A DNA stretch of 64,000 nt, taken from contig OY987264.1 of the NCBI GenBank assembly GCA_963920665.1, positions 28,686,906 through 28,750,905 of the forward strand, read 5' to 3'. The notes beneath the pieces are model-generated. The model ran no database searches and had not been told where the DNA came from. It saw nothing but the letters and a program-made list of their open reading frames with translations. The first letter of the stretch is position 1; every line of letters starts with the position of its first letter. The translations under genes and the position numbers were made by a program. The stretch is from Straminergon stramineum. Its lineage: Eukaryota > Streptophyta > Bryopsida > Hypnales > Calliergonaceae. Shown here in pieces: positions 35,801 through 46,520 of the stretch.

Positions 35801-37573
35801 GGGCTCCTCTTAGCACAATTCTTAGCTGGCTAGAGTTACTACTTAGCAGGTTCAGCATAGTAAAGCAACTACACTTAAATCAACTTACTTCTACCGTTTG
35901 TGGTTCTAACCTATGTACATGTGGGCATCTAAGGGATAACTAGACCTATAACCCTAAAAGCGACCAAATACCTAATTTGGCATGTCATAAACTATTTTGG
36001 CCTTAAGCTCTTTTAGGGACTTTTTACACCTAATTACCCTCTAATCTACGCAAGGCGGAAAAAAGAAAAACTATGAATCCAAAGCGACAAATTGGGAGTT
36101 CATAGATGGAAAATTAGAATTCCTTAACTTCATTTCATTAGTTATTTTCCAATTTTTTTTTCAATCTATTTTGGCTTCGATTAAGATCTAAAGCATAGAG
36201 GAACGCGTTTTAAAAATAAACTAAAATTACATCTTTCATGATCCATATTTTTAGCATCTTTTCTTGTAGACAAGTCAACAATATTTTATTGAAGTGATTT
36301 CCACCAACCTATGGTGAAAAGACATTCAAAGAACTTTAAAAAAAAGATGGATGAATAATTGTTTTCCTTCATCTAGATTGCTCATTGGAAATCATCCCAT
36401 TGCTACAAAGTGGTTTGAGGTCCTTTAAGGGTTAATGATAACTTTACATGATTGGAGTCGAATTTGACATAAATGAAGTAATTTTTTTCAAATAAAACCA
36501 CATGCAATCTTGTAATTGATATTTGATGATATATATTTGAAGTTTTGATGTGGAAATTCAATTTCAACTTTTATTTCAGTCCCTAAATTGTTTGGGCAAA
36601 TATTGATAGGGACACAATTGAGTTGAAGGTTCTTAATGCGTATACATACCTTACCACTTGCTTGCAATGATCAAGTGATTGATGGAAAAAAGTGTACAAA
36701 TGTGTATATCACATCAATTCTTTAAAAGAACAAGAACTATAATTTTTTCTCTTTCTACAAACTTTGAAAAGCTTCCAAATTGCCAACTATTGAAATTTGA
36801 TATGCTTGTGAATGAGCTCAGGTAATGTTTGGCCTTGGAGGTGAAGTTCCCATCCTCTAAAATGTCAACCATTTCTAGATGTTGGGCTGCACATTAGAGA
36901 ATGGCCACACCTTTGAGTTTTGAGCTCTACTATAATCCAGTATAAGAACTTGGTGCAAAGTTCAAATGCTTCCATCATGTTGGGCATTTGTAACAACTTA
37001 ATGTAATCATTGTTTTTGTTTTGTGATTCAAAGACTAAGAGCACTTGGACCTTGGCCCATCAAAAAGGAAATGCAACAAGGGTTGCAAAGGGTCCTTAGA
37101 AGGGGCCGGTCTAAGAGGTGCCAACAAATCCCACTATCACATACTATGAACGCCCATGGAAAGTTGTTGGTCATTGTTTCCAAGCCAATAAAAAAGAGTA
37201 GTTTCAACAATTACATATTACTATAGTACAAATATGTAACAAGAATTGTCACAAAATGATAACAACAATTAGTACTATAAAATGCATTATTAGACAACAA
37301 CAAAATTAACACAAAACTCACAAATAATGGATGATATGCCTCAATGCAAAACAAAGTTTTTGGCAAATGCTAAAAAAAATGGACGGTCTTTCTTGCAACC
37401 TCTTTCCTAGTTTAAGAGTCAAATTACACTCACAAAATATTATAGATTCTTGAGATGCATATTAATTGAAAATTGATGTTTTTGCTTCTCCAAAAATATA
37501 TAGTTGATTATGTGTTATTCAAATTGCCAAATAAAAATAGTATTGTTAAACATGCACGTGTTTTGGCTAAAGT
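35801..37573. other. Intergenic, no feature seen
   Basis: AT-rich and non-coding. The 67-codon frame at 37023-37226 has no recognisable motif. Confidence 0.35.
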
Positions 37574-37740
37574 CACTATAAGAAACCAAAGTTTTTTTAT
37601 GTCTAAGTTGATGGATTTTAGATGACGTCAAATGTAATGACCCATGTTTTTATGTCAACAATAATGTCCTAAATAACATCAAGATGTTACATTGGACGTC
37701 ACCTAAAATCTATCACCTAAAACACGGGTTTCTTATAGTG
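37574..37740. mobile_element. CACTA-ended MITE, 167 bp
   Basis: CACTATAAGAAACC at 37574 and its complement GGGTTTCTTATAGTG ending at 37740 are flanked by AGT on both sides (37571-37573, 37741-37743). The arms pair for about 60 bases (GATTTTAGATGACGTC against GACGTCACCTAAAATC). Non-coding. Confidence 0.85.
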
Positions 37741-38008
37741 AGTGCACATTAAGAAAATGACATATTTGGGATAATTTGGAGTCACATTTTGAGCACATTT
37801 TAAGTAAGTTGGATTCAAAATTCCTTGATATGTTTAAAACATATTTTTATTAAAAGAAGATAGATATATACCTAATCATTTTATAAAACTTCAAATATAT
37901 TGAAAGGGGCTAGCATATGCCTAAATGAGGAGTTATAACAAACATCAACTTGAGTGAGTATGTCAAGCGCATGACTAGTTACCTTCTACAATGAATATGA
38001 GATGGGGT

Positions 38009-38398
38009 CACATTAGAGAAAGTTTGGACTCTCCGGAGGGCTGCCAGGGTTTGACAAATCAATCTATTTCTGGAGCCTATTGAAGCTACTCAAGAGAGGG
38101 AATTTTCTAACAAAACAAAGATTCACCTTGTGTGAATATCAGGAGTTCCAAAAGTATATTTCAGTTTTCTATTCCACAATTGTCAAAGGGAGGTGCTCCG
38201 AGGGTTCTTTCAAATATCAAAACAACACTTGTCACAACCCTAACTAATAGTACTTGACAGTGAATGCTCTAACATTTGGAAGTGACGAAGTGCAGAAATA
38301 GGGGAAAAGTTCCTCAAGCAAAATAAATGTAATACAGTGAGGGTCCCTATCGGCACTTCCTGGTAGCCCTACGGAGAGTCCAAACTTTCTCTAATGTG
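38009..38398. mobile_element. MITE-like element with about 40-bp terminal inverted repeats, 390 bp
   Basis: CACATTAGAGAAAGTTTGGA at 38009, continuing CTCTCCGGAGGGCTGCCAGG, is nearly the exact complement of 38357-38398 (ending TCCAAACTTTCTCTAATGTG). GGGT flanks both sides (38005-38008, 38399-38402), a possible 4-bp target duplication. The interior is non-coding. The ends are not CACTA-like, so this is a different family. Confidence 0.75.
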
Positions 38399-39499
38399 GG
38401 GTTGGACATCTATTAGCATTCAATTTCAAACTCAATAAAAAAAATTCAAATTTTGAACACAATTTGTATTCAATTTGCCATGCAAAGGAGGCTAAATGTG
38501 TATTACAAAGCCTTATAAGACACTCAATGTTTGTAATATGGAAAATGAAGTCTAACTCTTTATACACATGAAGAGGTAAGAGGTACAACAATCAACATGG
38601 AATAAGTAAGAACTTAACCTCCCATAGTTAAGTCAAAAAAATTGAACATGTTATAAACATAACCCTAAACCTTAATTACGCTTTGTAGAGGCTAGGATTT
38701 GACAAAGGTTTAGGTTCTCCTAGGGCTTCAACAAAGGGAGAGTAGGTACATGTTTGTATTGTAAGCAAGTTGGTCGGAGGAGAAATTTGCTAGTTTTGGA
38801 GGGAGTTGGAGATTGTCATAGGTGGATTGATAGTAGATGTTGTTATAGAGTGAGATTTATACAAAGCATAAGGTGACAATCAATGAAAATTTCTTAGTAA
38901 GGGATAAAAATGAATAAGAATGAGGAATTGCACTTGCTTACTGATTTTTTTGTTTGCAAACCTACTCTTCAAAAATTGATTCAGAAGCTTTTTTCCGCAC
39001 ACTCTTCTGCCTTTAGAAGAATTGGAGTTGTCATTGAAGTTACAACATGAGGAACCAAGCTGGTAAATTTACTACCCTCTAATCTTTAATAGTCATCTTT
39101 GCATTCAATTTGTATGTGGTTCACTATCAACTATAAATGTCATCTCATTGGCAGAATAGGGTTAGAGAAATGTACATACCTAGTTCATTGGAGTAGAAGT
39201 TGAACAATTGGGTTTGAACTTGTTATGCAATCTAGTGTTGAATCATAGCTTTTTCAATTTTATATTGCAAATGGACTTGTCATTCTTATTATGCCACAAA
39301 ATATTGACACATTGGTTTCTTGATGTCCCATTTGTAAGTATTGTAACCCTGGATGGATATATATTCCTCAAAAATATTGTCCAACTACACTCCCCCACAT
39401 GTCTTTTCAATGTTGATATTGTCACTTGAGTCTACTATTGTTTCTTCTTCAATGCACGTCAATAAGGGTGTAATTATGTTTTCCATCATTACTTGAATT
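38399..39499. other. Intergenic, no feature seen
   Basis: AT-rich and non-coding; nothing recognised. Confidence 0.35.
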
Positions 39500-41170
39500 T
39501 GAAACTCTAATTGAAAAATTTATAGTAATCTAGTTTGATTCCACCCTTCTTCACTATATCTAGTGTGTAGTAAGATGTTGCCATCGTTTCAAATTGAATA
39601 ACCATGCATATATTTTAGGCTTCTAAATAGACCTTTTCATATTTAGTATTTTTGATTCCAATGATTCTTCAATCTATTTGAAAAGTATCTCCTTAGTGTA
39701 GCTGTTGAACTTGAATCTGAATGCATGTTTAAAAGATCATTGTAAAATCACATCAATTGGCTAAAATATGAAAACTATGCAAATGGCATGTATTGGATGA
39801 AAATAAGTGAATCATAGGAATTTTGTTCATCATCCATACCCTAAAGTCCTTGATGTGAACACTCTAGAAATTCTATCTACCATATCATTTCTTGACTTAG
39901 TAACGCTTCAATTGCTAAATTTGAGATGTCATAAAACTTGTTAAAAGTCTTACTTATGAACTCTTTGCTTGTCTCTAGAGTAGACCAATTATTTGAGCTA
40001 AATTTCAAGTGCCAACATCCATTATCTTCACAAGCAATACACCCATTATTTGAAGATCGAAAACTTTTTGGTATGAGGCTTCAAAAAATATTTGAAATGA
40101 CAAAACTCTTCCACTAGCTATTGTTGTTACTACCGTTGTGATTGTCTTTTTGTCTTCTTCTCCATAAACCATAACTCATTTAGGATTCTTTGACTCCCAT
40201 GTTTGTGTTTTTCTTGTAGGAGCTAGGTGAATGCATGTGTGGTCTCTATTCACAATAAGCTCCTTGAAGATTGTGGATTTTGACAAGATAGGCACATGAT
40301 TGTGTCACCTTTTGCCTCATTCTTCATAGTCTTTCGGTATATATATTAACTAATGCCATTAATGAAGCTTAGTAAGTTTAACTCAACTCAACCTTGATAA
40401 AGTCTCTAGTTCACTTATCACTTATGCAAATCCACTCAAACTTTCTAAGAGATTTGGCTCTCTTTCCAAGGGGATGATAGCCTTAATAAGACTTTGCACA
40501 CAACTTCCATATAGCGGTTGTCCAAGCCCTCTTTGTTTTTTCAAAACTCCACAAATCTTTTTCTTAAGAAGAGGATAATTGGCAAGGACTAAACATGTTA
40601 TACAAACTTGGCAAAATAATTGTCAAGTTGTATACAAAACTTCATGTTCTTCTTTAAAGTTCCATTTGCATGAAGCCATCAATACATAGAGCCGCTAGTA
40701 GTGAGCCTCATCTATATATAGTGATCATACACATTGTTGAAGTCTTTGAGCAATATATAGGCTAACCTTAAGAAATTCCATGCATCGTCAATCTTTCACT
40801 AGTGATATTATTGAACTATTGAATAGATAGGAGGCTAGAGAGTTGGAGTGAACCAATTGAAGGAATTGTTTCTCACCTTCTATCTTGTTGCCTTCATGGG
40901 GGACTGCACTCAGTTTCAATAAAAATGATTCTTTATTTTTCTTTGTCCTTCTCATTTGTCTCTTGAATACTTCCTAAACCTTTGGCATTGCTTGTTCCTT
41001 CTCCAACCTTTGATTCAAAAGTCCAAACTCCTCCATTGCCTTCTCTTAGTTCTTTAGAAATTCATGAAAAAAGTTGAATATGTTTGTTTATACTATGCGC
41101 TTCATTGTGTAGCAATTCTTCTCTTTGCATACAAACAATAATTTCATCTAGTACCTCCAAATCCAATGCC
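39500..41170 (-). pseudogene. Decayed transposase, DDE_1 (pogo/Tc1-mariner-like) type
   Basis: Minus-strand translation across shifting frames gives fragments in the order of this family. These are a degraded Thr-Trp-Glu block (about 40205-40240, APTRKTQTWESK), a Gly-Glu-Asp-Lys block (about 40145-40165), TTVVTTIASGRVLSFQIFF-like sequence (about 40090-40140), and WHLKFSSNNWSTLETSKEF (about 39970-40030). Related transposases read ...WHLTxSxNHWSxLET in the last block. Stops and frameshifts are frequent throughout, so it is long dead. Limits are approximate. Assignment rests on motif order recalled from the family and needs a profile search. Confidence 0.45.
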
Positions 41171-41650
41171 TAACAAGAAATATGAGGTACAAACAACTCC
41201 ATAAGATTAGGGTTGTACATTAGTAGTGTACTACAAATGGGAGGATGAAAAAGTATTAATATCTATATTGTTATAATCAAGGCAAGACAAAAGCTTAGAA
41301 TTTTATCATTTTTATTTTTGAAAAAAGAATTTTCTTTTATGGTTCTTTCTAATTGTCAAACTACTTTTGTCAACTTTAATTAAATATTTGGCAAGAGAGG
41401 TCAAACCTAACCATTAGGTATGGTATACTATTTTGGTCTATAGAATGATTGATGAAGCAAATTCAACAAAATCTTTACAAAAAAAATTTCACTTCAAATA
41501 TGAAATTGCCCAATTATCAGATTCCTTGAAAAATTGGGTTTCAGAAAATATAGCCTTGGGACATATGAAGTCAAGGCTAAATGACCATTTTGTTGAAGTT
41601 TGAGCTCATGATTTGTTGCCTCGACAACAAAAGGAGGAAGCTTGGCATTA
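41171..41650. other. Intergenic, no feature seen
   Basis: AT-rich and non-coding; nothing recognised. Confidence 0.35.
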
Positions 41651-42425
41651 CACTACCCAAAAGGGTGTTGTTTTCAACACTTTCTTTGTCTTTTTTTCAA
41701 CAACTTTTTTTATCACCATTTTTGACATTAAAGTGTCAAAAAACAAGAGGTCATGAAATTCAAAACGTTTTGACACTTTCTTTTTTACACTAAAGTGTAA
41801 AAAGGAAGTTCAAAAAAATTACAACACTTTGGTGCCAAAAATATTCTAATGTAAGAAAAAAAGGTCAAGAAGAAAGACTATTTGAAAAAATCATGTTTCA
41901 CTTTGAATATTCACAACTAATTCCATAAAGGTTCAAGAATACACAACTTGAGTTTGATTTGGCTTTTTCTTGCATGCCCGAGAAGTATTTTGAGTAATTG
42001 TACACCTTGAAAAAAGTAGATCAATGGTACAAGAAATGTGAACTAGATACATCATCTCATGTGATTTACAAAATAATCTACAATTTCACACTTGGTGCAA
42101 GATACTAAGGATTCCCACCACTAACCATGAAGTGAGGGGTTCGAACCCCATTGCTTACATGTTAGTTGCCTTCAACCACTCAAGCAACTTAAGCAATTTG
42201 GGCAATCCCAAATATCCAATTTTTCTTTTTGTATTTATGTTTTTGTATTTATTAGCCACATTGAGTGACACTCTTTCCAACACTCTTTCGAACATATGAG
42301 GTTTGATACTTCTTGAAACACATTTTCCAACCCTCAAAGTGCCAAAAAATGAAATTTTTTGCAGCTTTTTAGGGGTCATAAAAATGTCAAAAATTGTGTA
42401 GGAAAAACACCCATTTTTGATAGTG
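41651..42425. mobile_element. CACTA-type non-autonomous element, 775 bp
   Basis: CACTACCCAAAAGGGTGTT at 41651 pairs with AACACCCATTTTTGATAGTG ending at 42425. TTA lies on both sides (41648-41650, 42426-42428). Subterminal palindromes such as TTTTTGACATTAAAGTGTCA and TTTTTACACTAAAGTGTAAA recur near the left end, as is usual for transposase-binding regions of CACTA elements. A GGGGTTCGAACCCC tRNA-like box sits at 42136-42149. A TTA target site would also fit PIF/Harbinger, but the CACTA termini favour the first reading. Confidence 0.75.
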
Positions 42426-42480
42426 TTAGCTAAAGCTAAATGTTACAAAGTTTGTTCAAGATCTTACTCAACAAAACAAA

Positions 42481-42590
42481 CCAATGTTACAAGGACAAAG
42501 CCTGTAGTAGCGAGGCTACTTGATGTCGATAAACCAATGTTGCAGGGATAAAGCCTCTAGTAAGTAGCAAGCCTACTTGTTGCTATCAAT
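42481..42590 (+). repeat. Two-unit tandem repeat, about 53-57 bp
   Basis: CCAATGTTACAAGGACAAAG and CCAATGTTGCAGGGATAAAG begin successive units, each continuing to CTACTT near its end. Confidence 0.65.
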
Positions 42591-43356
42591 AAAAAGGTTA
42601 ACCCAAGAAAGACCAAGGTAGTCACCAAAATACTATGTTTATTGAACCAAGAGGTGCATTCTTTGTTTCTTCAGTTAAATAGGACGACATAAATTGGAAC
42701 TATTGTAAAAGGTCCGCAGCATCCTCACAGGGTTAATGCCTGAAAATGCGAGGACATTCCATTCACTATCCATTATCGTAGAAACTTCCAACAAGAAATG
42801 CGAAGGAAAATGGATGGTATCACCTCTCCAGACAAATAGCAAACAGATTCTGCTCAGGGAATCTGTAGAGGAAAATCAAAATCACAGAACGTCTTTAAAG
42901 ATGTTTTAAAGTTTGATAGTGTGACTTCCGCCTTCATTGGGCAGAAAACTAAGGAACAACAATAGGTAACTACCAGCAACTAGAAGGGTGCTGTTCAACA
43001 CACTAACCATCAAGTATTCCTAACTACACATGGAGATCCTTATAACTGTTCCAAGTCAATTGGCTCCTGTAGCTTCATCTACATTTCGAATCTGGTCTAC
43101 TACAATCTTCTGGCTAGTATCACCATGCTGTGCGTAAGACGGCAATCAGAACTCAAAAAAATGATCATACTAAACCTCCATTTACATCATGCTTGCCTGT
43201 CTCGAAAACCACCAGCTACAAGCCAGACTCCTCATTCTCGAAGCCACACCAGCTTGATTCAGTCCCAATGGCCAATTTGTGGACCATATTCCCCATTTAA
43301 GCAGCGGCAGCTTCCAGTTACAGGCACGTCCATGTACTCAGAATGTCTCCAAAGTC
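42591..43356 (-). other. Probable 3' UTR and downstream flank of the ARM-repeat gene
   Basis: GC rises toward 43357, where the minus-strand gene ends. 42700-43356 has gene-like base composition but no coding frame. The poly(A) site cannot be placed. Confidence 0.4.
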
Positions 43357-46246
43357 TTAGGAGTCAACGCACGTGACTCGTAGAACAGCTTGTGCAGTAA
43401 CAGCTGGAAGGCTATTAAAACAATACTGCTCCCAAGGATCTTGCTTAGAGTCTGGAACTTCATTGTCTGACAAATTTGGAAGAGTGACCTCTGGAGGATT
43501 TCTGCAATACACTGCATGCAAGTGAAGTAATAGTTTGCGAGCAGCCTCTCGAGCTTCCGGGAGCCTGTCGTTTAACTGTGCGGCAGCAATCTGAAGTAAA
43601 GACTCGAGTCCAATTTGCTCGATGCCCTCAATTCCCTGTCAAGATATGGACAGGTCCCTTAAATAATTGCACGGCAGCCACCGCAGAAGTGTATATCTTT
43701 CCTTGCACTTCCGCCTGATACACCATTAAAACCCTCCATATAAAGCAGAAAGTCGAAAGCATAATGTACACAAGTTACACATATAATTGCTGATAAGATT
43801 CTCAAGATACCCATGTAAAGTGATAACAAGGCAAGTGAGAACGTACCAGCCTGGATACTGAATTGTAAAAACACACAGATGCCTTGGCCCGCACTCTTGG
43901 ATTGAAGTGCTTAACATACGGCTGTAACTTCTGCAACAAAGGTTGAGGAGCCATCCACGTAGTCATAACTTCAAGAGATTTCTCGGCTTCCTCACAAACA
44001 AAACGCTTGTCCTGTGACGCCTTCAACAGGAGCTGCAACAGCTGTAGAACCATTTCCTCATGTCAAACGACGAAGCGACTTGGGAGTTGTTATATCACCG
44101 ACAATGTTCTAGCTCTAAAACATGGCAAAATCTCTCCCTAAAAAAATACACTAGATCACTACCAGATAGTCATGCACCGCTTACAGAGAGTATAAGAGAC
44201 CTAAAATAATCATAATTTCAAGACGATATGATACAGCGAACAATGCAATTGAACAGATATTCAGGAACATTCCCTTAAGTTCTAGATAGAAGAAAGAATG
44301 CAAGTACCAGAGGATCCAATGTATCAATTATATGCTCGTGGTAGCCCTTGAAAAAATCGGCAGATACCATAATGGCTGTCTTACACAATGCGCTCCGTGG
44401 ATTTTTCATGGACTTGGTCACTAGTGCAACAATCTTACCCCTGCCACCTCAGAGCTTAATCAGAAAATATGATCATATTAAATAAAATAAAATAAAATAA
44501 AATAAAATAAAATAAAATAAAATAAAATAAAATAAAATAAAATAAAATAAAATAAAATAAAATAAAATAAAATAAAATATATATATAAGTAATTCTGTCC
44601 TAAGATAGGAAAACGGTCCGATCCTGAGAATGCAGCTCGAAAATGAAGCATGGCATAGACAGAATACACATCCTTACTGCACCGTCAACCGTCACAAGAC
44701 CTCATTAAGAATTGGTGAAAGATCCTTTCAAGGAAGGAAATTATGCTTACACATTAGGCAACAGCAACTCAGTGTGAAAGATAGCCAGTTGCCGAACGTT
44801 GGTAAGAGCTTCCAAGACCACTATCCAATCTTTGGAGTCGAGCCTTTCCAGCAACGTCTGGAAAATGACAGCAGTTAATCAGCACCGCAACTGTTTTTAC
44901 AAAAATACACCATTTATTCAATTACTGTGCTACGCACTAATTGTTTTACTTACAATTTTCTCATAGAATTTTCCTTTCATTTAAAAACCTTCAATGACGG
45001 AAGGGTGAAGAAGACACTCTCCTCGTCTCCCAGTATTCCTTTTATAATAATTAGAATAAATTCTAGTAGAAAAATGAAGCATAAATCAGTGCATCTCGCA
45101 TGAATTGAAATAAATCGTGTAGCAGGTTACCAGCAGATTACAAAGAGAACAGTAAAACATTTCTCAAGTCGATTGGCTGAAAACCAAACAAGTGCAACGT
45201 CCAGCGGAAAAATTTACATTGTAATTAAAACGTTCACTTCCTCACCATGAAGCATAGGCAACAACGCTTTCAGCTTCTCCCAGCAGTTAGTACAAAATAA
45301 AAAATATGAAATGTATTCTAGTAAAAGAAATATGGTTTACGCTAATTAGTGCATCTTGCAGAAATTGAAATAAACGATGGAGCAGGTTAACAGCAGACTT
45401 TAAAACGCAAATTTCCATACAAAAACAGTAAAGCATCTCTCAACTGAATTGGATAAAATCAAACATGTAAGATGTCAATTCACATTACGATCAAAAGATA
45501 AACCTCACACCTGCTCCACATACAAGCATACGCAAAAGATACGACAAGGCAAGACTTAGACATAAGATACGCAAAATTGAATTAAACATCCTTCAACTTA
45601 AATGGCTAAAAACAGAAAAGTAAAACGTTCAGCGGAAGCGTTCACATAACAATCAAAACACCGCACCTTATCACGTACTCAGAAAAAGGCATCCGTAAAA
45701 GGGACTCCCTTCTCCCAGTAGTCATTACCAATTAAAATTTTAAAAAACGATGCATTCTAATAGAAAACAGAATGCGACACAAAAAACACAGTGCATCTCG
45801 CAATAGTAGAAATAAACCATGTAGCAAGATACCAGTAGATTACATCTCAAAACTTTCCAATGTGAACAGTTAGACACCTCTCCATTCAATTGGCTAACAA
45901 CAAACAAGCAAGAAGTTCACATTACAATCAAAACGCCTCAACCTCTCACCTACTCTCAACATTAAAACAAAAGTAAACACGACTTGACAAAAATGCAAGA
46001 CTCAATCGTTAAATTACTCTCCACAACAGCTAGAGACATCACACGAGCTCGTCACCAAAGGAAACTTACTTCCAGTTGAGCGTCCACGTTGCTCAAGTCC
46101 TTCAAATCCTCCGACAGGACATACTCCACCTCCGCCAGCACAGTCTCCCCTGCTGTTGAGGCGTCCGCTCCGTTCGTAGCGGACGAGGACGACTCCATCA
46201 CCTTCTGCTGCTTCTTGTCATCGCACGCCTCTGACACCGCTAACAT
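43357..46246 (-). CDS. ARM/HEAT-repeat (TOG-like) protein, five exons, 296 aa
   Basis: Exons on the minus strand are 46246-46070, 44857-44751, 44440-44308, 44041-43847 and 43635-43357. All introns are GT-AG and the phases agree, ending in TAA at 43359-43357. The N-terminus is polar and acidic (about residues 1-50). Helical-repeat signatures then follow: DWIVVLEALTNVRQLAIFH (exon 2), TKSMKNPRSALCKTAIMVSA (exon 3), LLLKASQDKRFVCEEAEKSL and NPRVRAKASVCFYNSVSRL (exon 4), and QLNDRLPEAREAARKLLLHL (exon 5). This resembles the single-domain plant ARM-repeat proteins related to TOG/CLASP-type microtubule-binding domains. A microtubule role is inference. The start may be ATG 46246 or the stronger-context ATG 46198 (MESSSS), both in frame. 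Length fits a single TOG-like domain. Confidence 0.85.
44479..44579. repeat. (AAAAT)n microsatellite, about 20 copies, in intron 2
   Basis: An essentially perfect pentanucleotide array. In the sense of the ARM-repeat gene it reads (TTTTA)n and ends about 37 bases before the exon 3 acceptor (AG at 44442-44441), so it fills the pyrimidine-rich approach to the splice site. Confidence 0.97.
45010..45950 (-). repeat. Diverged tandem array in intron 1, four units of about 220-260 bp
   Basis: Units start near 45010, 45266, 45490 (partial) and 45705. Markers include CTTCTCCCAG, GTGCATCTCGCA / GTGCATCTTGCA, GAAATAAA, AGCAGGTTA and a block around GTTCAGCGGAA. The array makes up most of the 1.2-kb first intron of the ARM-repeat gene. 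Confidence 0.7.
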
Positions 46247-46520
46247 GATACAATGTCGCACGAGCTGGCTCGGGTTTGAAATAGGAAGCTCCACCAAAAG
46301 ACGCCGCGATCGAATTAGATGTGGATTGAGGAGAAGAGGAAGGGGGAAGGGGACGAAGGAAGTTCAAACTAGTGGCGAAGATCTACACGGCGCTTGCACT
46401 GAACCCTAGAATGATGCGCTGCTGCTGCATTGAGGGGCCGGGCGGGGCGGGGCGGGGGGGAGCAAGAAGCAGGAGGGGGGAGGGGAAGCGAATAAAGCCG
46501 ACGAGGTGGGGAAGACGGGT
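46247..46520 (-). promoter_or_regulatory. CpG-rich promoter and 5' leader of the ARM-repeat gene
   Basis: GC-rich region upstream of the predicted start. It includes a telo-box-like TCTAGGGTT (minus strand, about 46400-46408). A 15-codon upstream frame (ATG at 46430 to TAG, MQQQRIILGFSASAV) would lie in the leader if transcription starts farther upstream. The plus strand at 46434-46465 is a run of G-tracts. Confidence 0.5.

Noticed and set aside
42136..42149. tRNA gene suggested by GGGGTTCGAACCCC
   Set aside because: No acceptor stem, D-arm or anticodon arm could be fitted around it; kept only as a tRNA-like box.
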